Counted from the first letter of the stretch, positions 22,689 through 31,244 are shown. The stretch is 64,000 bases of DNA from RGIG1828 sp045546535 (GCA_045546535.1 JAZQDA010000029.1:1-64000); one strand, 5' to 3'. Numbers and translations are program-made. The notes: generated from the sequence alone by a model not told the origin.

Positions 22689-25600
22689 TTATGCAACTTT
22701 CTTTGCTTCAACAAAATCGTAACAGAAATATGTATTATTTTCTTTTTGTTGCCCAGTCCTAACAATGAGGACTTCGTTCTCTGTAACATAATTTAGTTTT
22801 GCTTGTAAAGTCCCTTTCGGATTCCAAAATATACAAGTCATTTGTCCATTTTGTCCTACTCCGTACATCTTTACCATTGGGTTTCCGTTTCTATCGTTAA
22901 ACCTATCAACTTTATTTACGAAGAACAGTCTGTTATTCCCACGTAATAAAGATTTGTCATAATTAATAAACGGGTCTACAGTAGAAACTCCCAATACTTC
23001 TGACTGCATCGTACTAATAACATCTAACGGAGTATCATAATTATTTGGTTCTGGTGGTTCAGAAATCATTTGTAACTTTCTTGTCCACTCTTGTGCAAGT
23101 TTTGGTTTTGTAAATTGATACTTCATTATCTTCTCACGACACTCTGTTTGTCTTGCGTCTGCTTTCTTAAACCATTCGATATAATCAATCCCCCATTGTG
23201 GGTCTATATCGAAACATCCTGCCTTTACAAGATTTACGCAAACGCCCTTATTGAGATAAGGATTCATTTCTAAAAACTGTTTAAGTCCCGCAATCCCGTC
23301 TGTCTCTGGTCTTAAAAAATGAGAACCGCCGACACCCTTAATATACGAAAATCCTGCGATTAACTCTTTGTCTTTGTTTGTCCACTCAAAATAACTATTA
23401 ACAATGTTAGGCATTTTAACCCTATATTGTTTTCTTGCTTCGGACAAATATTCCAATGCCTTTTCTTGGTCAATGTTGCTGTTGAGTAATGCGGTATAGA
23501 ATTCTAACGGATAGTGTGCCTTCAAGTATGCGGTTTGATAGGCAGTATACGCATATGCGGCGGCGTGAGACTTATTAAACAGATAACTTGATTGTTTCTC
23601 CAAATCATCAAGTAATAATTTAATTTGGTTTTCATTTAACCCAACGTAGTTATCTCTTTGAGATAAATCTTGTACTAACTTATCCATCAAAGTTTTATCT
23701 TTACGACCAACCGCACGACGAATCATATCTGCTTCGCCAAGAGACATTCCCCATACCTTTTGGCATAACGCCATTACTTGTTCTTGATAAATAATACAAC
23801 CGTTAGTATCTTTCGTAAAATCTTCTTGCCAAGATACCGTCGTGTTTTCCACATCAACGAATCTATCCGACATACCAGATTGCATTGGTGCGGGTCTTCC
23901 TAATGCAACGATTGCGGTTAAATCTGCAAGACATTGCGGTTTTACTCGTTTCATCATCATTCCAACCGCACTACCTTCTAATTGGAACAGACCGCAATTA
24001 CGACCACTATTTAATAATTCATACGTGTCGTAATCTTCTGGGAGATTATCCATATCTGGTCTTTCTTCTTCTGGAATCTGTGCAAGAGTATTCTCTATCG
24101 TATCCAAAGTTTCAAGACCAAGAATGTCTAATTTTAAAAGTCCCATACTTTCTAAATCGTGAAAGTCATAATTAAGGTTGTACTGTGCCCCCTTCGAACC
24201 AGAGAACCTTTCTACTGCACAAAAATCATACGGGTCAGTAGTCATTACCACAACCGCACTTGCGTGAGTACCAAAATTCTGAATCTTTCCTTTGAATTCG
24301 TTTATTGTTTTTACAAAAGAACTATCCATCTTTTCTATTTCTTCCTCTGGCATAGATGCGATATTATCTTTTTCTTGTGCAGAAAACCCATGTGCATCAC
24401 ACGCCCTACGTATCGCCGCCTTGTCTCCCATCTTACCGAATGTTACGACTTGGTACACGTTTCCGTATGCGTGTTTAAGGTATTGGATAACGTCTTGACG
24501 TTTGCTTCTCGGCACATCCGTATCAATGTCTGGCGGCGTAACTCGTTCTGTGTGTGCGAATCTTTCGAAAATAAGTCCGTTTTCAATCGGGTCAATTTTT
24601 GTAATACCCATAAGATAGGCGACATCACAACCAACAACACTACCCCTACCGACGCCAGTACGAATACCACTGACATCACAATAACGCAACATATCAGAAA
24701 CAATAAGGAAATAGTCAAAATAACCAACTTTTCCAAGAATGTCAAGTTCGTGTCTAACTTGTTCTATGTGTCTTTCATCCTTTTGCAAACCCCTCTTTTT
24801 CATACCATCCCAAACTCTCATACGAACCTCATCTCGTGGGGAACTATATGGAGATTTTGGATAAAAATTGTTCCCCATTTCTGGTTTAAAGTTACATCTG
24901 TCTGCGACTTCTTGCGTGGTATTTATTGCTATCTCAACCACGTCTTCTGGCAAGTACGACAACGCCTCTCTTACTTGTTCTTCGGAGTGCATATAATAAT
25001 CATCTTGAACTTCATACGGGTGAACCTCTTTACCAGTATTATCATACCAAGTTCCATTATCAAATACGATATTTGGGTCGTCTTCATAAAGATAACCAGT
25101 CCATTTGCGTTGATACGTACCTTGCTCTGGCAAAGTATAATGAGCGTCAACCGCAACATAATACGGAATGTCGTATGTTTCTGCCAACTTCAACCATTCA
25201 ATATTCGCCTTTTTCTGTTTCTCCATTTGGTTCGTATGAATTTCTATATACAATCTATCTTTAAATATGGGGAGCAAGTCTATTATCTTTGACTGACAAC
25301 CCGCAAGACACGCAGTAGTGCAAATAAGACCCTCATTATATTTCCTCAATAATTCTAAATCAATACGTGGTTTAAAGTAAAAATTCTTTGTCGAATGTGC
25401 GATTGTTGTAATAATATTAAGATTACGATAACCCTCTTTGTTCATCGCCAATAAGATTATGTGTTGATTGAACTTGTCCTTGATGGTCACATCTGGCACG
25501 AGATAATGCTCACACCCCGCAATAAACTTTATCCCATACTTGTCTGCGTAACGGAATCCTTCGCCGCACCCACTCATAGTTCCGTGGTCTGTAAGTGCGA

Positions 25601-25703
25601 TAGCACTTTGTCCTAACGCACTGGCGTAGGACAACATTGTTTCTACTGATTGAAAACCATCACGCAATGAATGGTCTGAATGATTATGTAATGAGATAAA
25701 CAA
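22689..25703 (-). CDS. dnaE: DNA polymerase III alpha-subunit type polymerase
   Basis: 1,004 residues from TTG 25703 (AAAGGAGAG upstream). PHP domain at the N terminus (HNHSDHSLRDG, ALTDHGTMSG), polymerase core with GVGRGSVVGC and PPDIDTDVP (catalytic aspartates) near residue 395, and LVQDLSQRDN...NKSHAAAYAYTAY in the thumb/finger region. The C-terminal part is short: an OB-like end but little beyond it. Replicative polymerase of the phage, working with the primase-helicase. No TAG. Confidence 0.95.
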   Translation of the reverse strand: MFISLHNHSDHSLRDGFQSVETMLSYASALGQSAIALTDHGTMSGCGEGFRYADKYGIKFIAGCEHYLVPDVTIKDKFNQHIILLAMNKEGYRNLNIITTIAHSTKNFYFKPRIDLELLRKYNEGLICTTACLAGCQSKIIDLLPIFKDRLYIEIHTNQMEKQKKANIEWLKLAETYDIPYYVAVDAHYTLPEQGTYQRKWTGYLYEDDPNIVFDNGTWYDNTGKEVHPYEVQDDYYMHSEEQVREALSYLPEDVVEIAINTTQEVADRCNFKPEMGNNFYPKSPYSSPRDEVRMRVWDGMKKRGLQKDERHIEQVRHELDILGKVGYFDYFLIVSDMLRYCDVSGIRTGVGRGSVVGCDVAYLMGITKIDPIENGLIFERFAHTERVTPPDIDTDVPRSKRQDVIQYLKHAYGNVYQVVTFGKMGDKAAIRRACDAHGFSAQEKDNIASMPEEEIEKMDSSFVKTINEFKGKIQNFGTHASAVVVMTTDPYDFCAVERFSGSKGAQYNLNYDFHDLESMGLLKLDILGLETLDTIENTLAQIPEEERPDMDNLPEDYDTYELLNSGRNCGLFQLEGSAVGMMMKRVKPQCLADLTAIVALGRPAPMQSGMSDRFVDVENTTVSWQEDFTKDTNGCIIYQEQVMALCQKVWGMSLGEADMIRRAVGRKDKTLMDKLVQDLSQRDNYVGLNENQIKLLLDDLEKQSSYLFNKSHAAAYAYTAYQTAYLKAHYPLEFYTALLNSNIDQEKALEYLSEARKQYRVKMPNIVNSYFEWTNKDKELIAGFSYIKGVGGSHFLRPETDGIAGLKQFLEMNPYLNKGVCVNLVKAGCFDIDPQWGIDYIEWFKKADARQTECREKIMKYQFTKPKLAQEWTRKLQMISEPPEPNNYDTPLDVISTMQSEVLGVSTVDPFINYDKSLLRGNNRLFFVNKVDRFNDRNGNPMVKMYGVGQNGQMTCIFWNPKGTLQAKLNYVTENEVLIVRTGQQKENNTYFCYDFVEAKKVA

Positions 25704-25727
25704 GTTATCTCTCCTTTCTTTTTAAAA

Positions 25728-25934
25728 TTAAAATGGGATGTTCCCAATATCTTCATATTCACGTTTTTGTAATTCTTCCAACTCTTCTAATGTTGGTTTT
25801 CTATATACAGAACCGCAATACTCGCACTTGTCTCCGTATAATGGGGCATTGCAATTCTTACATCGAATAGGACTTATGTGTGGTTGTATATAACTTACTT
25901 TTGTCTTTTCGTATGGAATTACAGTAACTCCCAT
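25728..25934 (-). CDS. Small zinc-ribbon protein
   Basis: 68 residues with CKNC and CEYC 13 residues apart (one zinc ribbon) and an acidic helical tail. Possibly a polymerase or nucleic-acid accessory; adjoins the next gene at one base. Confidence 0.65.
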   Translation of the reverse strand: MGVTVIPYEKTKVSYIQPHISPIRCKNCNAPLYGDKCEYCGSVYRKPTLEELEELQKREYEDIGNIPF

Positions 25935-26149
25935 TAGTCTGCCTCACTTTCTAACCAGTCTTTTATTTCATCTACGGTATGCCCACATTGTTTATACCAG
26001 TAATCAGAATGTTCGCATCTATCTTGAAATATCCATTCTGCAAGAGTCTCTGGGGTTGCAGTAATTGCTTTAAAATTACTTATTGGAAATTCTTGTATTA
26101 CTTCGCCATCGCTATTTACAAGTTGAAGTTTTGCTTTTTTATTTAACAT
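25934..26149 (-). CDS. Small hypothetical protein
   Basis: 71 residues; the first half is beta-like, the C terminus contains DRCEHSDYWYKQCGH, a Cys/His-rich patch. Function unknown. Confidence 0.6.
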   Translation of the reverse strand: MLNKKAKLQLVNSDGEVIQEFPISNFKAITATPETLAEWIFQDRCEHSDYWYKQCGHTVDEIKDWLESEAD

Positions 26150-26454
26150 TCTTCATCATCCTTTCTTTGTGGTACTAATTTGATAGCAACCACCTGTGCT
26201 GTAATATTATTTTTATTCCATCCCTTATTAATCGTGTCGCAACGAATTTCTGCATAGTTACTCGTTTTAAAAAGTTTTGCATAGCGGAGGTGTGGTAAAT
26301 ACCACCACCCCCCGCCTTCAGAAACATATCCCGCAAACTTCTTATCTTTCTCTATGCGTATAGCGTACATAATATCGCCATTTTTATCTTCCCGAAAACC
26401 CTTGCTATTTTTTATGTCCAAAGCATCAAAAACATCATCTATTACAGACTTCAT
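26143..26454 (-). CDS. Hypothetical protein
   Basis: 103 residues, mixed alpha/beta with an aromatic GGGWWYLPHLRY segment. Not recognised. Confidence 0.6.
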   Translation of the reverse strand: MKSVIDDVFDALDIKNSKGFREDKNGDIMYAIRIEKDKKFAGYVSEGGGWWYLPHLRYAKLFKTSNYAEIRCDTINKGWNKNNITAQVVAIKLVPQRKDDEEC

Positions 26455-26474
26455 TACTGCATCCCTCTCTGTAA

Positions 26475-26627
26475 TTACCCTCTAAAGAAATACATAGCAA
26501 TTCTATATACAATATATAATGCCAACGCAATGAAACCATATTTAAAAACAAGAGTCACAAGCACTGTAGAAAGGGTAAAAATAGTTGCAAAAACATATAC
26601 ACAAATAGTAAGTAATTTATCTATCAT
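26475..26627 (-). CDS. Small membrane protein
   Basis: 50 residues, ATG 26627 with AAAGGAG upstream. Hydrophobic from residue 5 to 47, with one or two transmembrane helices. Overlaps the end of the upstream small gene. Confidence 0.55.
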   Translation of the reverse strand: MIDKLLTICVYVFATIFTLSTVLVTLVFKYGFIALALYIVYRIAMYFFRG

Positions 26628-26766
26628 TCATTATCTCCTTTCTTAATGTTCTCTTTACCTTCATTAACCACCACCACGGCATAACATAGTTGTTATGTTT
26701 GGCAGATTTCCATTTCATATAGCAGACCTTATCTATCTGCCTTATTCTCATTAATCTCCTTTTCAT
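26617..26766 (-). CDS. Basic micro-protein
   Basis: 49 residues from ATG 26766 (GGGAGAG upstream) or ATG 26751 (AAAAGGAG upstream). Rich in Lys/Arg and Trp (MPWWWLMK). Unknown. Confidence 0.45.
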   Translation of the reverse strand: MKRRLMRIRQIDKVCYMKWKSAKHNNYVMPWWWLMKVKRTLRKEIMNDR

Positions 26767-26875
26767 ACCTCTCCCTTAATAATTCTTTTAATATCTTCCG
26801 TTGCCATTTGATTAAACGCCACCCATCTCGCATATCTAACCATTTAGCAACTTGTTCTGCACGATACTTTCTCAT
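26729..26875 (-). CDS. Basic micro-protein downstream of the amidase
   Basis: 48 residues, ATG 26875 directly adjoining the amidase stop. Helical, Arg/Lys-rich. Overlaps the next small gene by 38 bases. Weak ribosome binding site; may depend on coupling. Confidence 0.45.
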   Translation of the reverse strand: MRKYRAEQVAKWLDMRDGWRLIKWQRKILKELLRERYEKEINENKADR

Positions 26876-27376
26876 TTAATCCCCTTCTTGATAATGTTGT
26901 TGATACCATATTGCTTTTCCTAATACAGTATCTAATTGGTTGTATAGGTTCTCTCCACAACACGCAGTTGCCATTAAGTCTCTATGTGCCACTACATCTT
27001 CTCGTGGTTTCAACCCATATTCATCGCATAACCAACCAATCAAATATGCAAGACTTTCAATCTGTGCTTGTGTTGGTTCTGCGATTTCAAAGTTCCCGCA
27101 TACGTGAACACCTATAGTATGATAGTTTTCTCCATATGCGTGAGAACCTATTGCCCAATCTGGGCGACCAATCTCTATCTATCCATTCTTACGGATTACA
27201 TAGTGATAACCAATTCCTGCCCAACCCTATGCCTAATGAATATCGTGTATCTATTCGGCAGACAAATCATCGTCTACTTCGTCACCAGTATGGTGTATCA
27301 CTATCATATCCGTAGTGTATCTCTACGACAGAGAATTAAAGTCAAGGTCATAATCTATAAATTTCGGTGGTATCAT
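26876..27376 (-). CDS. N-acetylmuramoyl-L-alanine amidase (endolysin), five in-frame TAGs
   Basis: 166 residues when TAGs are read through (ATG 27376, GGAGGGTGATG upstream, TAA 26876). Amidase_2/PGRP features: IVIHHTGD (zinc His), GWAGIGYHYVI, HAYGENYHTIGVHVCGNF, REDVVAHRDLMATACCGE (zinc His and Cys). TAG occupies the position of the conserved Gln in the motif SAEQIH, and others near HQAQGW, supporting Gln. Cleaves the MurNAc-L-Ala bond at lysis. It lies far from the late operon among TAG-free genes, yet is the most heavily recoded gene of its neighbourhood. Confidence 0.9.
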
Positions 27377-27381
27377 TTACA

Positions 27382-27627
27382 TCACCCTCCCATCTCATGT
27401 CTATCGCCAATTAAATTATCGTTTTCACTCCTTACTAATTCATTTGCTTCTTTAAGTAAATCAACTGCCTTTTTAAGTTTTTCTGCATCAAATACTGCAC
27501 AAAAAATTTCTTCTAATCGTTCTTTAAGTTTTCTATTCTCTTGTTTTAACTCTTTGTTTTCTTTTTTAAGTCTTTCATTTTCAGCCATTAAAATATCGTA
27601 ATTTTTCCAAATGCCACCTTCGTCCAT
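27382..27627 (-). CDS. Coiled-coil protein
   Basis: 81 residues from ATG 27627 (GGGGGCGAG upstream). Almost entirely a Leu/Lys/Glu heptad coiled coil (ENERLKKENKELKQENRKLK). Related in style to the two following coiled-coil genes. Confidence 0.65.
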   Translation of the reverse strand: MDEGGIWKNYDILMAENERLKKENKELKQENRKLKERLEEIFCAVFDAEKLKKAVDLLKEANELVRSENDNLIGDRHEMGG

Positions 27628-27800
27628 TATTCTCGCCCCCAATCATCTTCTGCAAAATCATCGTCTCCATAATATAACTCACGTTCCTTTTCTAATTGCT
27701 CTCGCAACTCTTTGTTCTCTTTTTTTAACTTTTTATTTTTTTGTTTAAAACCACGAATAATTTCTTTTAAATCTTCTTCTACAAAATTTACTTCAAACAT
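27627..27800 (-). CDS. Coiled-coil micro-protein
   Basis: 57 residues; heptads in KNKKLKKENKELREQLEKE and an acidic end. ATG 27800 with GGAGAAA upstream; TAATG junction with the next gene. Confidence 0.6.
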   Translation of the reverse strand: MFEVNFVEEDLKEIIRGFKQKNKKLKKENKELREQLEKERELYYGDDDFAEDDWGRE

Positions 27801-27811
27801 TATTTTTCTCC

Positions 27812-28147
27812 TTAATAATCTCCGTATTGTTCACGATTCCACTCCTCGTGTTCCCAATCAAGTTCTTCTTGGTCTACCATAAATTCCAACTTTTCTCTTA
27901 ATTCTCTATTCTCCTTTTCTAATTCTTCTATCTTCTTCCACGAGTCTCTCAACTCTTGTGAAAGAAATTCACTATCAAATGGTTCTAACATTGTTCCTCC
28001 TTGTAATGGATTAATCCACGTATATACTATAGGTGCATAACCAGTGCAATAATAGCCTGTCGTCCCGTTACCACAATAATTCTGTTTGGAACACGAATTA
28101 CACAAATCTCTCATTTGCATATATGTTCCTGCCGTTTTAACGGTCAT
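27812..28147 (-). CDS. Cysteine-rich N terminus plus coiled coil
   Basis: 111 residues. First half has five cysteines (CNSC, C, C spacing) suggesting a zinc or disulfide fold; second half is coiled coil (KKIEELEKENRELREKLEF). Unknown function. Confidence 0.6.
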   Translation of the reverse strand: MTVKTAGTYMQMRDLCNSCSKQNYCGNGTTGYYCTGYAPIVYTWINPLQGGTMLEPFDSEFLSQELRDSWKKIEELEKENRELREKLEFMVDQEELDWEHEEWNREQYGDY

Positions 28148-28275
28148 TTATCGTCCTCCTTGTTACCAGACTCATAAAAAATAAAAGGATTACACAAGTA
28201 CAGGAATAATGCCGTAATGCACCAATGGTTATATGCGTTGTCTACAATGTATTTAATTAAATCAGTAAAGTCCAT
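28144..28275 (-). CDS. Small membrane protein
   Basis: 43 residues, ATG 28275 shortly after GGAGTGAC from a copy of the dispersed junction repeat. Hydrophobic centre (CITALFLYLCNPFIFY) likely spans the membrane. ATGA junction with the next gene. Confidence 0.5.
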   Translation of the reverse strand: MDFTDLIKYIVDNAYNHWCITALFLYLCNPFIFYESGNKEDDK

Positions 28276-28316
28276 TTGTCACTCCTTTCTGTGTGTGGTT
28301 GTTTTAACCACACACG
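28276..28316 (-). repeat. Dispersed junction repeat, copy near 28.3 kb
   Basis: TGGTTAAAACAACCACACAC followed by AGAAAGGAGTG on the minus strand, including the ribosome binding site of the next gene. Confidence 0.6.
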
Positions 28317-28479
28317 TTATCTTTGGACAACAAAGCGTACAGTTGCACAACCCACTTCCACCATTTTTGGGGTTGGCGGAACAGTGTTCACAAGGGTCAT
28401 GTTCGTCACCCCATAAGGGTTTTAACTTTTTTTGTTTAAGAATCTCGCTATACTTCTTTTGCAGTTCTTCCTTTGTCAT
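28279..28479 (-). CDS. Cysteine-rich small protein
   Basis: 66 residues with CEHC, CNC and CC groups, likely zinc binding. Its last codons are read through a copy of the dispersed junction repeat in a frame different from that used by the WLKQPH proteins. Confidence 0.55.
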   Translation of the reverse strand: MTKEELQKKYSEILKQKKLKPLWGDEHDPCEHCSANPKNGGSGLCNCTLCCPKITCVVKTTTHRKE

Positions 28480-28709
28480 GGTTCACCTCGGTGTGGTTGT
28501 TTTAGCCACATTTCCCACTTCCTAACTTCATCCTCTTTTGGCAATGCGGTAATTTCTGCCCCCATCATCGCACTTGAATACGTTGCATTGGCAATCACCT
28601 TTGCTTTTTCTTCCGTTGACAGTGAGCAAAACCACTGTTCATTGATAGGTGGAATATTGTTTTTAGTATCTCCAGTACCGCCACAAATAGGACATTTCAC
28701 TTTTATCAC
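28476..28709 (-). CDS. Zinc-ribbon/LSTEEKA small protein, paralogue 1
   Basis: 77 residues: CPICGGTG at the N terminus, FCSLSTEEKAKVI in the middle and WEMWLKQPHRGEP at the C terminus. Paralogous to the genes at 28855-29100 and 29100-29378, which share the LSTEEKA and WLK segments. Probably a duplicated phage accessory family of unknown function. Confidence 0.6.
   Translation of the reverse strand: MIKVKCPICGGTGDTKNNIPPINEQWFCSLSTEEKAKVIANATYSSAMMGAEITALPKEDEVRKWEMWLKQPHRGEP
28482..28513 (-). repeat. Dispersed junction repeat, copy near 28.5 kb
   Basis: TGGCTAAAACAACCACACCG then AGGTGA and the start of the next gene; encodes the C terminus WLKQPHRGEP. Confidence 0.6.
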
Positions 28710-28732
28710 TTCCTTTTATGTGGTTTTTTAAC
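28708..28732 (-). repeat. Dispersed junction repeat, degenerate copy near 28.7 kb
   Basis: TGGTTAAAAAACCACATAAA then AGGAAGTG on the minus strand, non-coding here, located just upstream of paralogue 1. Confidence 0.5.
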
Positions 28733-28740
28733 CATCAAAC

Positions 28741-28851
28741 TTAAAATTCCCATGTGCTTGTGCTAATACGATAATACACATTCCATGTTGCAGCAGTTTC
28801 ATAACTACCGCTAAAAACGGCATACATGAAACCATAATATGCGTTTACCAT
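28741..28851 (-). CDS. Micro-protein, 36 residues
   Basis: ATG 28851 with GGAGTAAAG upstream (from a repeat copy). Aromatic and small residues (AYYGFMYAVFSGSYE). Low information; could be spurious, though spacing fits the tight gene packing. Confidence 0.35.
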   Translation of the reverse strand: MVNAYYGFMYAVFSGSYETAATWNVYYRISTSTWEF

Positions 28852-28880
28852 TCTTTACTCCTTTGATGTGTGTGGTTGTT
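28852..28880 (-). repeat. Dispersed junction repeat, copy near 28.9 kb
   Basis: TGGCTAAAACAACCACACAC then ATCAAAGGAGT on the minus strand; encodes the C terminus WLKQPHTSKE and supplies the next ribosome binding site. Confidence 0.6.
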
Positions 28881-29100
28881 TTAGCCAATCCACTACATCC
28901 TCTTTGTCGATAAAATATTCAAAAGCATCGTAGGTTTTAGCATCGAGTTTTCCTGCATAATAAATTTCCCATAATTTTTCTGCCAACTGTTCCGTGTTGC
29001 AGGAACGCAGATATTCTTCGTTGGTCTGAATCGGAACCGCCATTTTTAATCCCTCTTTTTCACAATATTTTTCCAAAATACCGAATGTTTTCATATCCAT
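28855..29100 (-). CDS. Small accessory protein, paralogue 2
   Basis: 81 residues from ATG 29100 (AGGAGATAC upstream, TAATG junction). Middle and C-terminal segments (NTEQLAEKLWEI, VVDWLKQPHTSKE) match the paralogue family; the N-terminal zinc ribbon is missing. Function unknown. Confidence 0.6.
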   Translation of the reverse strand: MDMKTFGILEKYCEKEGLKMAVPIQTNEEYLRSCNTEQLAEKLWEIYYAGKLDAKTYDAFEYFIDKEDVVDWLKQPHTSKE

Positions 29101-29378
29101 TATTCGTGTATCTCCTTTAGCCATTCATAAATCACAAAACTACCATCTTTGCCATGATTTAATTCGTCTTTTATCATATCCCTTGCACTCATAACACCAA
29201 GATATAAATCGTCACCTTTCATTAAGTTGCAAATAAACTTTGCTTTTTCTTCCGTACTTAATCCATCAAACCATTCTTCGTTGGTAAGCGATTCAACAAT
29301 TCCTGTGCCATGACATTTTTTGCACTCTACAAAGTAGCCACTATTCCCATCTTTTTTTAAAATCATATTTTCTGCCAA
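29100..29378 (-). CDS. Zinc-ribbon/LSTEEKA small protein, paralogue 3, possible frameshift
   Basis: 92 residues from TTG 29378. CKKCHGTG near residue 20, GLSTEEKAKFI and YEWLKEIHE mark it as a paralogue. Just upstream, in another frame, an ATG at 29397 starts MICPVC, the missing first CxxC; a one-base change in the AAAA run at 29377-29380 would join them into a complete zinc ribbon. Either a sequencing indel, a programmed shift or a decayed gene. Confidence 0.55.
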   Translation of the reverse strand: MAENMILKKDGNSGYFVECKKCHGTGIVESLTNEEWFDGLSTEEKAKFICNLMKGDDLYLGVMSARDMIKDELNHGKDGSFVIYEWLKEIHE

Positions 29379-29414
29379 AACATACTGGACAAATCATGTT
29401 TCTAATCTCCCAAT

Positions 29415-29561
29415 TTATTTGTACAAAATTATTCTTCTATACTCATCGTCAAACGCAAAACTTTCTACTTCAACAACGCCATTATAACAATCTTCAAACT
29501 CAATTTCGTAATCTTCTTTGCCCTCTTCTTTCGCTTTTTCGTATAACTCTTTTATCGTCAT
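29415..29561 (-). CDS. Small acidic protein
   Basis: 48 residues from ATG 29561 (AAGAGGTGG upstream). Pattern TIKELYEKAKEEGKEDYEIE is common in small phage proteins; function unknown. Confidence 0.55.
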   Translation of the reverse strand: MTIKELYEKAKEEGKEDYEIEFEDCYNGVVEVESFAFDDEYRRIILYK

Positions 29562-29785
29562 TCTGCCACCTCTTTCGGTTCTATGTATTTGTTGCAAGTC
29601 TTGGTAAAGTCTGAACAAGTATAAACGTGTTCCCGTTTACGCATTGCGACACCAGACTTACTGTTTATATTGCGTCCACATTTTATGTTGGCACAGTCAC
29701 CGCCACAGAACGAATAGTCAAATCCCCATAACCGATTTGTTTCTACGTCGTCTGGTTTATACCACCAGTCCTTTTTATCAGTCAT
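29558..29785 (-). CDS. Cysteine-rich small protein
   Basis: 75 residues with five cysteines (CGGDC, KC, C, C), likely metal binding. Overlaps the next gene by ATGA. Confidence 0.55.
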   Translation of the reverse strand: MTDKKDWWYKPDDVETNRLWGFDYSFCGGDCANIKCGRNINSKSGVAMRKREHVYTCSDFTKTCNKYIEPKEVAE

Positions 29786-29870
29786 TTATCGTTCTCCTTC
29801 CCATAAAGAGACAGAGGAAGAAGGTAGTTACAGTAGACCCAATAAAGAGTCCGATAAAGAAGTTAATCAT
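29778..29870 (-). CDS. Single-pass membrane micro-protein
   Basis: 30 residues, ATG 29870 after GGAGAATTAAG. Residues 3-24 form one hydrophobic helix (FFIGLFIGSTVTTFFLCLFMG). Confidence 0.5.
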   Translation of the reverse strand: MINFFIGLFIGSTVTTFFLCLFMGRRTIND

Positions 29871-30144
29871 TCTTAATTCTCCTTCCACAAGATGAAAATT
29901 TAACAAATTCGTTTAATTCGTCTGGTGTCATATAACCAACGTGTCGTTTTTGTTCTTCGTGAATATGATTTTTCTTTGATTCCATAAGAATTAAGGTTGG
30001 CAACTCTGTCACATTAAATGTGTCGTAATCCTCTCTTTCTTCATACTCTAATCCAGTCGTTTTAAGAGACTGTTTCAACCCTCTACACTGAGGACACGAC
30101 AGGGAACTAAACAAAATTAAATAGTCCAAATCTGCTTTTTTCAT
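29863..30144 (-). CDS. Thioredoxin/glutaredoxin-fold protein
   Basis: 93 residues. FSSLSCPQCRGLKQSL gives a CPQC redox centre after the first strand, and ELPTLIL holds the cis-proline. Probably a disulfide reductant, for instance for NrdD, possibly itself reduced by the FTR-like protein at 10.7-11.2 kb. First gene of the transcript driven from 30.2 kb. Confidence 0.8.
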   Translation of the reverse strand: MKKADLDYLILFSSLSCPQCRGLKQSLKTTGLEYEEREDYDTFNVTELPTLILMESKKNHIHEEQKRHVGYMTPDELNEFVKFSSCGRRIKND

Positions 30145-30180
30145 AAATACTTCTCCTTTCTGGTCTATTCAGCCACGATG

Positions 30181-30209
30181 AGTGTACCCTTTTCGTTGCC
30201 AACTGTCAA
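30181..30209 (-). promoter_or_regulatory. Promoter of the dnaE/small-gene transcript
   Basis: TTGACA, 17 bases, TACACT on the minus strand, about 40 bases upstream of the thioredoxin-like start. A second TTGACT lies 16 bases further upstream. Confidence 0.75.
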
Positions 30210-30230
30210 CCGATATTTGCCAACAAGTCA

Positions 30231-30258
30231 ACAAAAAATGGGCGACATTCGCCGCCCA
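30231..30258 (-). terminator. Terminator at the end of the late operon
   Basis: ATGGGCG-GCGAATG-TCGCCCAT then TTTTTTG on the minus strand, immediately after the last late gene. Confidence 0.88.
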
Positions 30259-30765
30259 TTAAAAGTTAATTGTTAATCCCCCACCATAGAATTTATCTTT
30301 ATTATCTATTGGTTTAGGTACACCAATCGCATGAAAAGACACGTTACGATTAAAGTTGTGCCGTAGTCCTGCATAATATCCGTGATTACTATATCCAAAA
30401 TCTACACCCCATTTAGGTTGCTTCGGAATTAAAGATTTTGCGTCTATCTTAATCTCGTAACCCTGTTCAATTTGTACTTTACCCTTCTCAAACTTTACTT
30501 TTTCGTCTGGAAGTTTCTCAAAAGTAAAGGTTTTGTCGTTTACCTTTACCTTTGGGTTTACATTCTTAACTTCTACATCTGCGTCCTTTGGACTTTCTTT
30601 ATATACATACTATACTTCTGTTTTTGTTTTGCCTTCTACTTGTACATATTCAGTCTTTGTTTTGGTTACTATTTTCTCTGGTGCGAAATGATAACCAACG
30701 CCAAATCCCACACAGAAACTCAAGATAATAGGCAAAAACTTCTTGATAAAATTCTGCCATATCAT
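30259..30765 (-). CDS. Membrane-anchored protein, one in-frame TAG
   Basis: 168 residues from ATG 30765. Residues 7-26 are one transmembrane helix (FLPIILSFCVGFGVGYHFAP); the rest is periplasmic/extracellular-like, Lys/Val-rich, ending in a Gly/aromatic beta segment. One TAG at residue 52, within TKTEV-TAG-YV. Last gene of the late operon; could be a spanin-like or injection-related protein. Confidence 0.65.
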
Positions 30766-31220
30766 TCGTTAAGTCCTCTTAAATAAAATAAAATATCATC
30801 GATATTATTCGGACTCATATACCGTGCCTCTTCTGGCGTATAATCATATGTATTATTTGGATAGTTTTGCAGTTGATTTCTACGTGTTACACTACCAAAT
30901 TGACCTGCGAAAATGTCATTTAATGTCATGCCTTTTCTACCAGTATTCATTAATGCATCTATATCCATAATATTATTTGGTCTTCCGTCCATTAACTATT
31001 CTATATAGTCTTCTGTGTCATATCCTTCTATTGCGGGGGTTCTCGGAATAGTATTATACGGATGATTCTATAACTAATTATATCTTGTATTACTACCAAA
31101 GTTTTGTCTATCAACTCTTGGGTAATCATAAATTTCATCTTGCGGATTTACCGGATTGCCAAATCTTCTCGCCGTATCTTCAAACTCTGGACTACCCTTG
31201 CCACCATCATAATAAATCAT
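30762..31220 (-). CDS. Late hypothetical protein, three in-frame TAGs
   Basis: 152 residues from ATG 31220 (GAGGTGAAG upstream). Asn/Tyr/Asp-rich and probably extended or disordered. TAGs in YN-TAG-L-TAG-NHP and YIE-TAG-LMDG. Follows the giant protein after a terminator-like hairpin. Possibly a minor virion component. Confidence 0.65.
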
Positions 31221-31244
31221 AACTTCACCTCAATAAATAATTAA

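Noticed and set aside
24159..25292. 377-residue plus-strand frame antisense to dnaE
   Set aside because: Lies wholly over a certain polymerase gene, has no ribosome binding site and a biased, cysteine/phenylalanine-rich composition typical of an antisense shadow.
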